Positions 47,083 through 55,614 of a stretch of 64,000 bases of DNA are shown here, one piece after another. Position 1 is the stretch's first letter, and each line of letters opens with the position of its first letter. Made by a program: the position numbers and the translations under genes. The notes under the pieces are model-generated. The model ran no database searches, had not been told where the DNA came from, and saw only the letters and a program-made list of their open reading frames with translations. The stretch comes from Acetobacteraceae bacterium (GTDB lineage Bacteria; Pseudomonadota; Alphaproteobacteria; Acetobacterales; Acetobacteraceae). The stretch is from the NCBI GenBank assembly GCA_003164135.1, contig PLSD01000032.1:31703-95702 (forward strand), written 5' to 3'.

Positions 47083-48230
47083 CAACTCTTGTCCGAGAGT
47101 GACACTTGGCCCCTTTGCCGCCACAGCATCCACAGCAACAGAGTCAAGCACGGTGCACCCAGAGACACGAAGTACACCGAAACAGGTAAGTACAGACCCG
47201 AGAATATCCAGAACCAAGCAAGCGCCCCGCCTCCTTCCACGGCCAGAGCCAAAGCCAGGGCTGGTAGGTCGTAGAGGCAGGCAAAAGGCGTGGCGAGCGC
47301 CGCCAGGCACAAAGTCAGCGGCAGGCGCGCGGGAACGTATGGTCCACGCCACAAGCGCCAGGCCGCCACGGCAGCGAGCAACGTAACCGCAAGCTGCACT
47401 GCATTCGCCACGCCGAATCCGGCCCCCAGCGAATGTACAAAAATATAAGGCGTAACCATGATGTGCTGGTCGCGTTGAGGCCAGGGCGCGGCCAGGGTGG
47501 CGCGCGTCGCCGCGATGCCCTCGTGCAGATAGTAGCCCCACACGCCTGGGCCGAACACAATCGCCGCCAATACGCACAAGCCGGCGGCTGTGATCGCCGC
47601 CGCGAGAAACGCCCGCCCGTTGCGGGACGCCGCGTAGCAGACCGGGAGCAGCAAGCCGAGTTGCGGCTTCACAATCATCGCTCCCGCCGCGATGCCGGCC
47701 GCTATCGGCGCCACCTCCGCCAACCCCAGCGCGAGGAGCAGCAGGGCGGAGATTATGATACCGCTCTCCCCAATGCTCAGGCACAGCAGGGTGGAAGGTG
47801 CCAGACTTCCCACCAGTATGGCCCGCCATGGAACCCTGATTGCCAGCGCGGCCAGACCGAAAATCGCGACAGAGACCGCACTCCACACGGCAAAATCCTG
47901 CTCCGGCGTAAGCCAGGAGAGCGGCGTTGCCAAGAAAAGAAAAGGAGGGGGATATTTGTAGGTGCAGGCTTGCGCCGCGCTAGGTGCCGCCGCCGCCAGA
48001 TGCCGCCCCAGCCAAGCGCCATTTTCACGGAAGCAGGATAAATCCGACGGCAGATGGAAACCCGAACCAGGGAAATATCCCCGGATAAGTGGCACATCAA
48101 TGCCCACCGCCACCAGCCAGGCCACGCCGCAGGCGAACCACACCAGCCAAACCATTAAGTGCCGCGGCTTCATTTGCTGCCGTGCCTTTCGGTCCGGAGT
48201 CTCCGGCGTTTCTCCTGCCTGGGAGGGCAT
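47082..48230 (-). CDS. GT87-family polyprenol-phosphate-dependent mannosyltransferase-like membrane protein
   Basis: A 382-residue polytopic protein (about ten TM helices) of the GT87 (DUF2029) family, which transfers sugars from polyprenyl-phosphate donors. Features: an Asp-containing periplasmic loop DLSCFRENG, the CTYKYPPPFLF motif, and KPQLGLLLP, all typical. It lies inside the segment bounded by the two direct repeats, on the strand opposite to the OmpA-domain genes, so it may have arrived with the duplication. Donor and acceptor are unknown. Confidence 0.82.
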   Translation of the reverse strand: MPSQAGETPETPDRKARQQMKPRHLMVWLVWFACGVAWLVAVGIDVPLIRGYFPGSGFHLPSDLSCFRENGAWLGRHLAAAAPSAAQACTYKYPPPFLFLATPLSWLTPEQDFAVWSAVSVAIFGLAALAIRVPWRAILVGSLAPSTLLCLSIGESGIIISALLLLALGLAEVAPIAAGIAAGAMIVKPQLGLLLPVCYAASRNGRAFLAAAITAAGLCVLAAIVFGPGVWGYYLHEGIAATRATLAAPWPQRDQHIMVTPYIFVHSLGAGFGVANAVQLAVTLLAAVAAWRLWRGPYVPARLPLTLCLAALATPFACLYDLPALALALAVEGGGALAWFWIFSGLYLPVSVYFVSLGAPCLTLLLWMLWRQRGQVSLSDKS

Positions 48231-48381
48231 GGCTACAGGCCGCTCTCAGAGCGTAATGGGCATGTCATGTGTAAGGCCGGGTATCACTTGTCTCTTACCA
48301 GGGCGTAACCGAATCATCTGCTCGTCCATAAACCTGTTGCCCTTCGTAAGTTTGACACCTTGCGGCAGACTCTACCTCAAA

Positions 48382-48690
48382 ATGGATACATTCCAAGGGG
48401 AGCAGGGCAAAACCGCGGCTAAAACGATTGCCGCGGCGGCGAAAGCGGCTTTAGCCGATCCCGCGGCGCCCGTGGTTGTAACCGGTGCCGCTGATACCGT
48501 GGGGAGCGCGCTGGCAAACAAGTATATGTCGGAAGCCCGGGCTCAGGTTGTCTCGGATGCTTTGGTGGCCGACGGGGTGGCGGCGGTTAGGGTTGAGACC
48601 AAGGCGATTGGCGCGACCAGCGCACCCGGCGTTGCGACCGGTTCGTACGCGCAATTTAGCCGCCGGGTGCTGATCCAGGTGGGGGATTAG
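48382..48690 (+). pseudogene. Duplicated OmpA-domain fragment without signal peptide
   Basis: 102 codons that repeat the C-terminal domain of the 46641 gene almost exactly (VTGAADTVGSALANKYMSEARAQ) but begin with an unrelated short stretch MDTFQGEQGK. No ribosome site precedes ATG 48382 and there is no signal peptide, so the product could not reach the periplasm. The substitutions between copies are mostly silent, which points to recent duplication or ongoing gene conversion. Best called a non-functional fragment; expression is not excluded. Confidence 0.7.
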
Positions 48691-48725
48691 TATTAGGCGG
48701 GGGGTGGTGTTGGGGGGCGTGGCTT
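48411..48725 (+). repeat. Direct repeat copy 2 (OmpA-domain segment)
   Basis: Second copy of the unit at 46772-47082, same orientation, offset 1639 bp. The intervening unique DNA holds the GT87 gene. Confidence 0.9.
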
Positions 48726-48872
48726 ATATGGGGGTTACGGGTAGTTCTGGTGTGGGCCGAGAGCGGATGGTCCGGTGTGGAGATAGCTCCGGCAGTTAGC
48801 GGACATTCATCCAAGGCTTTACAGCATGCTGATTGAGCAATAATTTGAAATGGTTCAGGGAAGGTAAGTTTA

Positions 48873-49310
48873 GTGATAAAATTCGGAATGAAGCGGGCCA
48901 CGAGCCTGCGGCTTGTACTCGTATGTCTTCCCCTTTTCTTGGCGGCATGTGCTGAAGATACGGCACAGTTGAGGGCCAATACCAGCGAAAAGGGAACATT
49001 TCAGCTCCAGACCCCCTATGCTGAAGTCTACCAAACCTATCTTGCCAATGCCCACGCCTGTTATAATGGCGGCACACCGGCGTCATATTTCTACGTCGAA
49101 GACAGACAAAATGATGCGGGAACAGAAGGAAATGTCGATATCATCCAGGATGGGCTGGCCCGGCGCGTTCTCGTCTCGAGCGATATTGTGGCGGATGGCA
49201 GCAACACTGATGTTACCTATTACATCAATACTGGCTTTGATTTTCTGCATACATTGAGTGCGTTTCCTAAAAAACTGGCTACCACCCCGCATATGTGCCG
49301 TGGACTTTAA
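48873..49310 (+). CDS. Lipoprotein of unknown function (paralogue 1)
   Basis: A 145-residue protein with the lipobox LPLFLAACAED, so a lipidated envelope protein. GGGAAGG seven bases before GTG 48873 supports that start (ATG at 48888 is the alternative). The mature part (LRANTSEKGTFQLQTPYAEVYQTYLANAHACYNG) is clearly related to the next gene, with conserved Cys residues near HACY and at the C terminus (MCRGL), likely a disulfide. Lower GC than the core genes. No named family recognised. Confidence 0.75.
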   Translation: MIKFGMKRATSLRLVLVCLPLFLAACAEDTAQLRANTSEKGTFQLQTPYAEVYQTYLANAHACYNGGTPASYFYVEDRQNDAGTEGNVDIIQDGLARRVLVSSDIVADGSNTDVTYYINTGFDFLHTLSAFPKKLATTPHMCRGL

Positions 49311-49315
49311 GAATC

Positions 49316-49768
49316 ATGACGGTAACGCGCTTTTATCTCAAGTTCTCTCTTTGCCTCACGTCAATTTTTATGCTCACCGCCTGCGCGGTCACCGATGCGC
49401 AAGTGCGCGCCAACCCCGGCGAAACGGGAAGTTTTTCCGTACAGCTGCCGCTAAAGGATACCGTAGAAAATTTCACGGATCGGGCAAAACAATGCTATGT
49501 CTACGGGGATCAATACGCAAACTTGATCGTCAACGAAATAACACCCGATCATTATTATAATATCGAGCTTGCGCAATGGGTCTATGCAACGCAGATCCTG
49601 CTGACGGTCGATTTTAAGCGAGACGGCGATGACACTGATGTCGTCTATTACAGAAAATCCGGCTACACAGGAAAGCTCTCCGGCGGTCTTCTTGGCATCA
49701 GCAACATCAAGAGCCGGATGATCAGTTTTTCCAATAATACAGGACCGTATTGCGGTTTATTTAATTAG
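49316..49768 (+). CDS. Lipoprotein of unknown function (paralogue 2)
   Basis: A 150-residue lipoprotein starting at ATG 49316, 5 bp after the first paralogue. The lipobox is IFMLTACAV; VRANPGETGSFSVQLPLKDTV and AKQCYVYG match the first paralogue and the two Cys (KQCY and GPYCGLFN) are kept. The pair arose by tandem duplication and is probably one transcript. Function unknown; secretion and lipidation are the only firm statements. Confidence 0.75.
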   Translation: MTVTRFYLKFSLCLTSIFMLTACAVTDAQVRANPGETGSFSVQLPLKDTVENFTDRAKQCYVYGDQYANLIVNEITPDHYYNIELAQWVYATQILLTVDFKRDGDDTDVVYYRKSGYTGKLSGGLLGISNIKSRMISFSNNTGPYCGLFN

Positions 49769-50198
49769 AGACGGTCTATGTGCGCCAAAAAGCGATACAT
49801 TATTACTTATTCAGAAGAATAATTTTGATGTATTAAGTTACTCTAAATCCTCTCTGCGAATGGCGGCTTCCGGGACAAGTAAAACCACCGATCTATGACC
49901 GCAGAGGGCGCATTGCGGTCAAGACGAAACTTGACGCTATTTTAAAGAAAAAGACGTGGATGCCGGCGTTCGCCGGCATGACGGTGGGGTGGCTGGCGGC
50001 TGCTGCTTTGGGTGCGGGGCGGTCTGGTTCTGGATTGCCGCGCTTGCGCGTCGTACAAATGCACGCATTCGCATGACGCGCGCTCGCAACGACGGATTTT
50101 TAGGGGCTTTGGGCTGAATTAATCCGGGTCTGGGGGCGGGGGCCCCAGCGGGGTCCAGGGGCGGCGCCCCTGGCGGGGGTTGGGGCGGAGCCCCTGGC
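49769..50198. other. 430-bp repeat-rich spacer without a gene
   Basis: No gene is supported. It holds a REP-like palindrome (ATGCCGGCG with CGCCGGCAT, about 49961-49980), a degenerate relative of the 60.4-kb REP unit (about 50034-50098), and a GC-rich stem-loop (CCAGGGGC/GCCCCTGG at 50155-50173) of a type I recall as frequent in Acetobacteraceae genomes. Confidence 0.65.
49955..50173. repeat. Cluster of REP-like palindromes
   Basis: Three successive palindromic units lie here: GCCGGCG-TT-CGCCGGC at about 49963-49978, a GCGCTTGCGCG/CGCGCTCGC pair around 50040-50090, and CCAGGGGC-GGC-GCCCCTGG at 50155-50173. They lie downstream of both flanking convergent units. Confidence 0.6.
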
Positions 50199-51203
50199 CT
50201 ATAACTCCTGCGCGGTTAGTTTGCCTTTTTTGTGCATTTCGGTGTTGAGGAAGATGCCGTGGGGGGAGCGGCCGACGGGGATGGTGTCGAATTTGCCGGT
50301 GGCGGGGTCCATGATGGCGACGGCTTCGGCGAAGCGTAATGCGATCCAGATGTTGCCTTGGGGGTCGATGCCGATGTCGTCCGGGCCGCCGGGGATGGGG
50401 TAGTTGCGGCGGACTTCGAGAGTGACGGGGTCAAGTGCCGAGAGCGTGCTGCCGACGCGGTTGGAGACGTAGAGGGTTGAGTGGTCGTCGGAGAGGAAGA
50501 TGTTGTGGGCGCCCTCGCCGGTGGCCTGGCGGCGGGTGATTTTGCCGGTGGTGGGGTCGGCCTCGACGATGCCGTTTTCGCCCATGATGCAGACCAGGAT
50601 TTTGCCGTTGTGGAAGAGCACGCCGGCGGGGGTGTCGCCGATGGGGACGGTCCAGCGCTCGGTTAGAGTGGTGAGGTCAAACGAGGAGAGGGTGTTGGAG
50701 CCCTGCATGGAGTGGAAGCTCCATTTGCTGTCGGGCGTGTAGTCCAGGTGGCTGGGTTTTTTTCCGGTGTGGAAGCGTTTGACCATTTGCAGGGTGGTGG
50801 CGTCGTAGACGTCAACAAAGTCCAGCCGCAGGGCGTTGACGATGAGGTATTTCTCGTCCGGCGTGTAGGCGAGCTGGTAGGGGTCGGCGATGCGGATGTG
50901 GCCCATGGGGGCGCCGGTGATGGGGTCGAAGATGAAGAAGGCGTTGCCGCTGGCGTCGGTGACGTAGAGCTTGGTGCGGTCGGGCGTGAGGGCCCAGTGG
51001 CTGGGCTCGCGCAGCATGGGCAGGGTGTTGATGACCTGCCTGGTGTCCATGTTGATGACGCTGACGGTGGCGTCGCCGGAGTTCATGACCATTGCCAAAG
51101 GCGGGGGCGTGCCGGGGGCCAAGGGCGCCGGCGTGTCGGCCAGGGCTTGGGCGGGGAGGAGAGCCAGGGGCAGGAGCGAGACGGCGGTGCGGCGCGTAAT
51201 CAT
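50199..51203 (-). CDS. Exported YVTN-family beta-propeller protein
   Basis: A 334-residue protein with a twin-Arg-style signal MITRRTAVSLLPLALLPAQALA, then repeated ~40-residue propeller blades (SVINMDTRQVINTLPM, VYDATTLQMVKRFHTGKKP, SALDPVTLEVRRNYPI, IMDPATGKFDTIPVG) of YncE/YVTN type. Such proteins are periplasmic and bind DNA, iron complexes or partner proteins in some cases, but the role is generally unknown. Its ATG overlaps the O-antigen-ligase stop as ATGA, so the two are co-translated. Confidence 0.8.
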   Translation of the reverse strand: MITRRTAVSLLPLALLPAQALADTPAPLAPGTPPPLAMVMNSGDATVSVINMDTRQVINTLPMLREPSHWALTPDRTKLYVTDASGNAFFIFDPITGAPMGHIRIADPYQLAYTPDEKYLIVNALRLDFVDVYDATTLQMVKRFHTGKKPSHLDYTPDSKWSFHSMQGSNTLSSFDLTTLTERWTVPIGDTPAGVLFHNGKILVCIMGENGIVEADPTTGKITRRQATGEGAHNIFLSDDHSTLYVSNRVGSTLSALDPVTLEVRRNYPIPGGPDDIGIDPQGNIWIALRFAEAVAIMDPATGKFDTIPVGRSPHGIFLNTEMHKKGKLTAQEL

Positions 51204-52411
51204 GCGGGTAGACTAGACCTTTCGGGTGGCGTTGCGAAGACCGTGCTGGCCCAGAGAAAGAAGATGCTGGCGGTGGTGGCGATGAGGGTGTTGTCGGTGG
51301 CGGAGTGCAGCGCGAAGCCGAGGAAGGTGAGGCGGACGAGCCAGCGTTGCGCCGTGGGGAGCGGGGCGGAGCCGCGGATGGACCAAAGGGTGAGGAGGGT
51401 GACGAGGAGGGTGAGGCCGATGATGCCGCCTTCGGTGGCCATGCGCAGGTACTCGTTATGGGCGGCGTTGGTGCCGATGAGGGTGGCGAGGGAGGCGGTG
51501 AGGGGGATGACGACCTTGCCGGCGCCGGTGCCCCAGCCGACCCAGGGCGAGGCGAGGAAGGCCTGCTGGAAATAGGGCCAGACGAGGTTGCGGTTGGAAA
51601 GGTTGGAGGCCTCGCCGAGCTGGGTGAGGTTGACCACGCGCAGGAAGCTGATGGTGTTGAGGAAGATGAGGCCGAGGCTGAAGAGGGCGGCGGCGGCGGC
51701 GAGCAGCAACAGGCGGCGCTGGGCGATGAGCAGGCCGAGGCTGAAGAGCACGGCCAGGGCCAGGGGGGTGCGGGCGCCGGTGAGCAGGATGAGGGTGAAG
51801 TTGACGAGGATGCCGAAAGTGGCGGCGCGGGTTGGGGTGTGCAGGAAGGCCATCAGGCCCGCGTAAAAGCCGGTGAGGGCGAAGCCGGCGAGGAAGGCGG
51901 GTTCGCCGGGGCCGCCGAGGCGGATGGCGCCTTGCTCGACGGTGTAAAAATGCCCGAGGCCGAGCAGGGAGAGCAGGACGCCAAAGCCGACGGTGGCGAG
52001 CGGTGCCCAGATGATGGCGCGCTGCACGGTGGCGGTGAAGTTTTGCGGCAGGCGCACGAAGCTGAACAGGAACGGCGCGGCCGAGCCGGTGAGGGAGCGC
52101 AGGCTGGAGGCGAGGGTGAGGCCGGGGTAGAGGCCGTGCGCGAGGCCGGTCATGAACATGAATGCGAAGGCGAGGGCGGGGTTGTAGCTGTCCCGCCGCC
52201 AGCCGTGGCGCAGGCCGAGGGCCACGACGAGGACCAGGCCGGAGGTTTTGAGCAGGCCGATGATGGTTTCGCGGTCGCCGATGAGGGGGGCGGCCCAGGC
52301 GTCAGGCGAGGATTCCAGCAGCAGAATCCACAGCACGCAGGTGGCGCGGGGGAAACGCAACGTGAGGCCCAGGGCGCAGAGGGCGGCGAGTACAACCAGG
52401 GCTTGTATCAT
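51200..52411 (-). CDS. O-antigen ligase/Wzy-type membrane protein
   Basis: A 403-residue protein with about eleven TM helices and a long periplasmic loop containing GTGAGK and the HNEYLRMATEGGIIGLT signature of the O-antigen ligase/polymerase (Wzy_C/WaaL) family. It joins glycan chains to lipid A-core or polymerises them, or glycosylates proteins (PglL-type). ATG 52411 (MIQALVV) is preferred because the earlier ATG at 52429 falls inside the 52423-52451 hairpin. Upstream of, and overlapping, the YVTN gene on the same strand. Confidence 0.85.
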   Translation of the reverse strand: MIQALVVLAALCALGLTLRFPRATCVLWILLLESSPDAWAAPLIGDRETIIGLLKTSGLVLVVALGLRHGWRRDSYNPALAFAFMFMTGLAHGLYPGLTLASSLRSLTGSAAPFLFSFVRLPQNFTATVQRAIIWAPLATVGFGVLLSLLGLGHFYTVEQGAIRLGGPGEPAFLAGFALTGFYAGLMAFLHTPTRAATFGILVNFTLILLTGARTPLALAVLFSLGLLIAQRRLLLLAAAAALFSLGLIFLNTISFLRVVNLTQLGEASNLSNRNLVWPYFQQAFLASPWVGWGTGAGKVVIPLTASLATLIGTNAAHNEYLRMATEGGIIGLTLLVTLLTLWSIRGSAPLPTAQRWLVRLTFLGFALHSATDNTLIATTASIFFLWASTVFATPPERSSLPA

Positions 52412-52422
52412 GCGGCGTTCAT

Positions 52423-52451
52423 AGAGCATTCATCTTTTAGATGAATGCTCT
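52423..52451. repeat. Perfect 11-bp-stem palindromic unit
   Basis: AGAGCATTCAT pairs with ATGAATGCTCT across a 7-base loop CTTTTAG. It lies in the 170-bp divergent spacer between the O-antigen-ligase gene and the alpha/beta hydrolase gene. Confidence 0.8.
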
Positions 52452-52466
52452 AACTTTCGTTTTAGC

Positions 52467-52523
52467 GAGCAACTTCATGTGATTAGGTTGAACCTGCCGG
52501 TTCAATCTAATCACATATTGCTC
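52467..52523. repeat. Long hairpin element (18-bp stem with extension)
   Basis: An 18-bp stem (52477-52494 with 52499-52516, one G-T wobble, TGCC loop) is extended by GAGCAA/TTGCTC at 52467-52472 and 52518-52523. The style resembles rhizobial-type palindromic intergenic elements. It also places a strong fold directly upstream of the hydrolase gene. Confidence 0.8.
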
Positions 52524-52581
52524 TAGCTGGTTTTCCCGCGGGCGCTTGAGAATATTTTGCCGGTGGGCGAAGGTGGCGGGG

Positions 52582-53346
52582 ATGATTTTGAATAGTTTGA
52601 TTTCGGGCGATGGCCCGCCGCTGGTGCTGCTGCATGGGTTGTTCGGGGCGGCGAAGAATCTGGGGGCGATTGCGCGCGGGCTGGCGGGGCAGGCGCGGGT
52701 GATCGCGATGGATTTGCGCAACCACGGGGACAGTCCGCACGGCGCGGCGATGGATTTTGAGACCATGGCGGCGGATGTGGCGGAGACGTGCGCGGCGCTG
52801 GGGGTGAGCTCGGCGCTTGTGGCGGGGCACTCGCTGGGGGGCAAGACGGCGATGATGCTGGCGCTGACGCGGCCGGAGATGGTGGAGCGGCTGGCGGTGC
52901 TGGATATTGCGCCGATTGCCTATGACCATGATTACGATGACTACGTGAAGGCGATGCAGGCGATTCCGCTGCACCCTGGGCTGACGCGCAGTGAGGCGGA
53001 TGCGGCGTTGGCCGGGGTGGTGAGCGCGGCGCCGATGCGGGCGTTTTTGCTGAATAATCTGAGCCTGGGGGATACGCCCCGCTGGCGGGTTGGGCTGGAG
53101 GAGATCGGCGCTGCCATGCCGCAATTGCTGGCCTGGGACGAGCCGGTGGGCGTGGTGCCATATGGCGGGCCGGCGTTGTTTCTGCGCGGCGGGGCTTCGG
53201 ACTATGTGCCGGATTCGGCGGCGGGGGAGATACGGCGGTTGTTTCCCCGTGCGCGGCTGGAGACGGTGGATGGCGCCGGGCACTGGTTGCATGCGGAAAA
53301 ACCGCAGCAGGTGGTGGACGGTTTGCGGGAATTCTTTTTCGCATGA
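52582..53346 (+). CDS. Alpha/beta hydrolase (YbfF-like)
   Basis: A 254-residue cytosolic esterase-type hydrolase. The oxyanion region is LLHGLFGAAKNLGA, DLRNHGDSPH follows, the nucleophile elbow is GHSLGGKTA with catalytic Ser and the C-terminal His is in DGAGHWLHAEKP. This arrangement is like E. coli YbfF and epoxide-hydrolase-like esterases. ATG 52582 (MILNSLISG) follows GGTGGCGGGG; the TTG at 52546 is not needed. It overlaps the FAD oxidoreductase gene by ATGA. Confidence 0.85.
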   Translation: MILNSLISGDGPPLVLLHGLFGAAKNLGAIARGLAGQARVIAMDLRNHGDSPHGAAMDFETMAADVAETCAALGVSSALVAGHSLGGKTAMMLALTRPEMVERLAVLDIAPIAYDHDYDDYVKAMQAIPLHPGLTRSEADAALAGVVSAAPMRAFLLNNLSLGDTPRWRVGLEEIGAAMPQLLAWDEPVGVVPYGGPALFLRGGASDYVPDSAAGEIRRLFPRARLETVDGAGHWLHAEKPQQVVDGLREFFFA

Positions 53347-54455
53347 GTCAGGCGTTTGATGTGGTCGTGATTGGCGCGGGCATCGCCGGGGCCACGGTGG
53401 CGGCGGGGCTGGGGGCGACGCATAAAGTGGTGCTGGTGGAGGCCGAGGAAATGGCCGGTTACCACACCACCGGGCGCTCGGCGGCGATTTGGGTGCGTAA
53501 TTACGGGCCGCCGGATGTGCGCGTGCTCACGGGGTTGAGCCGCGAATTTTTCCTGAACCCGCCTGCGGATATTGGAACGGACCGGCTGGCGGTGGGGCGC
53601 AAGATTGTGTATCTGGCGCCGCCTGAACAAACCGGTGCGCTGGATGCACTCCTTGGCCAGGGGCTGGGGATTACGGAGGTTTCCCTGGCCGAGGTGAAGG
53701 CCATGGTGCCCGCATTGATCGATGGCTACGCCGTGCGCGCGGGGATTGAGCTGGACGGGTTCGATATGGACGTGGCGGCGCTGCACCAGTTCTATCTGCG
53801 CAAAGCCCGCGCGGCGGGGGGTATTTTACTCCTGCGCAGCCGCGCTGGGCGGATCGAACGCAAAAACGGGATTTGGGAGGTGGAAACTACCGGCGGGACC
53901 ACCGTTACCGCGCCGATTGTGGTGAATGCCGCGGGGGCCTGGGCGGATGAGGTGGCGAAAATCGCCGGGCTGGCACCGCTGGGCCTGGTGCCATGCCGCC
54001 GGACCGCCGCGATTATCGACCCCGCGCCCTACCAGGTGGAACACTGGCCCATGGTGCAGTCCGCCGCGCACGATTGGTACATCCGCGCCGAAGCCCGCAC
54101 CCGCCTGATGGTTACCCCCTGCGATGAAACCCCCATGCACCCGCACGACGTGCAACCCGACGAACTCGACGTCGCCATCGGCATCCACCGCATGCAACAA
54201 GCCCTGAATATTCCCGTAACCCGCGTGGAACGCGCATGGGCCGGGCTGCGAACCTTCTCCCCAGACCGTAGCCTCGCATTCGGCTGGGACACCGCCACAA
54301 CCGGCTTTTTCTGGTGCGCAGGCCAAGGCGGCTACGGCATCCAAACCGCCCCCGCCGCCGGCGCCCTCGTCACCGCCATGATCACCCAAACCAACCCTGG
54401 CCCCACCGCCGCCATCATCAAAAACATCGATCCGATGCGATTTCGCCAGGGCTGA
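53343..54455 (+). CDS. FAD-dependent amino-acid/glycine oxidase-like oxidoreductase
   Basis: A 370-residue DAO-family flavoprotein. VVVIGAGIAGATVAAGLG is the FAD Rossmann motif, TTGRSAAIW the following family segment, and GQGGYGIQTAPAAG the C-terminal FAD/substrate motif. Such enzymes oxidise glycine, D-amino acids or sarcosine-like amines; substrate not deducible. The + strand base composition turns from G-rich to C-rich in the last third of the gene, an intragenic change worth noting. Coupled to the hydrolase by a 4-bp overlap. Stop lies inside a long shared palindrome. Confidence 0.85.
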   Translation: MSQAFDVVVIGAGIAGATVAAGLGATHKVVLVEAEEMAGYHTTGRSAAIWVRNYGPPDVRVLTGLSREFFLNPPADIGTDRLAVGRKIVYLAPPEQTGALDALLGQGLGITEVSLAEVKAMVPALIDGYAVRAGIELDGFDMDVAALHQFYLRKARAAGGILLLRSRAGRIERKNGIWEVETTGGTTVTAPIVVNAAGAWADEVAKIAGLAPLGLVPCRRTAAIIDPAPYQVEHWPMVQSAAHDWYIRAEARTRLMVTPCDETPMHPHDVQPDELDVAIGIHRMQQALNIPVTRVERAWAGLRTFSPDRSLAFGWDTATTGFFWCAGQGGYGIQTAPAAGALVTAMITQTNPGPTAAIIKNIDPMRFRQG

Positions 54456-54525
54456 GTGAGCGGGATTTAGGTAGGTAAGGCCAAGGGGCTCTGCCCCTTG
54501 GCCTTACTTGCCTAACCCCGCTCAC
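54456..54525. terminator. 70-bp bidirectional palindromic terminator
   Basis: An almost perfect inverted repeat from the first base after the FAD-oxidoreductase stop, through the loop around 54490, to the stop codon of the convergent nickel transporter gene. The central part AAGGCCAAGGGG/CCCCTTGGCCTT is the typical GC-rich unit seen elsewhere in the window. It would end both transcripts and form a stable RNA hairpin. Confidence 0.8.
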
Positions 54526-55571
54526 TTGGCCGTGGTGATTTCGATCGCGTCGTAGTTTTTGAGGCGGTAGAAGATGAGGGATGCGGTCCAGCTTAGGGTG
54601 AAGAGGGCGATGATGGCGTAGCCGAGCAGGCCGAAGTGGGTGTTGACGGTTGCGATGCTGCTCCAGAATGAGCCTGGCGGGTTTAGTTCGGATTGCAGCA
54701 GGCCGAGGATTTCGATGCTGCCGACGAGCAGGGCCACGGCGACCGAGATCGCGGTGATGGTGAGGTTATAGTAGAGTTTGCGGAGTGGTTTGAGAAAGGC
54801 CCAGCCGTAGGCGTTGAGCATCATGATGCCGTCGGCGGTGTCGACGAGGGACATTCCGGCGGTGAAGAGTGCCGGGAAAATCATGATGGTCCAGAGGTTC
54901 ATATTTTTGCTGGCTTCGGCGGCGGCGATGCCGAGGAGGCCGACTTCGGTTGCGGTATCGAAGCCGAGGCCGAAGAGGATGCCGATGGGGTACATGTGCC
55001 AGCTTTGTTTCACCAGCCCGAACAGGGAGCGGAAGATGCGGGCGAGGAAGCCGCGTTGGGCGAGCAGGGGGGATAGTTCGTCCTCGATGTAGGGGCCGCC
55101 GGATTTGACGTGGCGGAACATGTTCCAGATGGCGCGCAGGGTGAGCAGGTTCATGGCGGCGAGCGCGAAGAGGAAGCCGGCGGAGATGAGTGTACCGGCG
55201 ATGTTGCCGAAGCTGGCGAGTTCGGCGAAGCGGGTTTTTACCGCGATGGCGGTGAGCGCGATGGCGGCCGAGAGGGCGGCGACGACGGTGGAGTGGCCGA
55301 GCGAGAAGTACAGGCCGGTGGCGATCGGGCGTTTGCCTTCCTGCATGAGTTTGCGGGTGACGTTGTCGATGGCGGCGATGTGGTCGGCGTCCGCGGCGTG
55401 GCGCAGGCCGAAGGAGTAGGCGAGCAGCGCGGTGCCGAGTAGGATGGGGTGGTGGCCGAAGCAGAGGAAGGCGGCGGCCCAGGCGAGGAGGTTGGCGAGG
55501 ACGAGCCAGGCAAGAAGTTGCCTGCTCATGTCTGGCTCGGTGCGGCTGGGTCTACCGGCATGGCGTATCAT
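54522..55571 (-). CDS. NiCoT-family nickel/cobalt permease
   Basis: A 349-residue inner-membrane transporter (about eight TM helices) of the HoxN/NixA NiCoT family. The H-x4-D-H signature is in RHAADADHIAAIDNVTR (TM2), with LGFDTATEVGLLGI and LFTAGMSLVDTADG as further signatures. It supplies Ni or Co for metalloenzymes. ATG 55571 has GGAGG three bases ahead; ATG 55529 (MSRQLLAW) is an alternative start. No urease or hydrogenase genes are nearby, so the target enzyme is unknown. Confidence 0.93.
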   Translation of the reverse strand: MIRHAGRPSRTEPDMSRQLLAWLVLANLLAWAAAFLCFGHHPILLGTALLAYSFGLRHAADADHIAAIDNVTRKLMQEGKRPIATGLYFSLGHSTVVAALSAAIALTAIAVKTRFAELASFGNIAGTLISAGFLFALAAMNLLTLRAIWNMFRHVKSGGPYIEDELSPLLAQRGFLARIFRSLFGLVKQSWHMYPIGILFGLGFDTATEVGLLGIAAAEASKNMNLWTIMIFPALFTAGMSLVDTADGIMMLNAYGWAFLKPLRKLYYNLTITAISVAVALLVGSIEILGLLQSELNPPGSFWSSIATVNTHFGLLGYAIIALFTLSWTASLIFYRLKNYDAIEITTAK

Positions 55572-55614
55572 CGCCCTCCAGTGGCATCAGTCAAGCGCTG
55601 ACGGATACGGTGGC

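Noticed and set aside
49970..50110. Insertion sequence remnant
   Set aside because: Only short palindromes, no transposase fragment and no target duplications visible.
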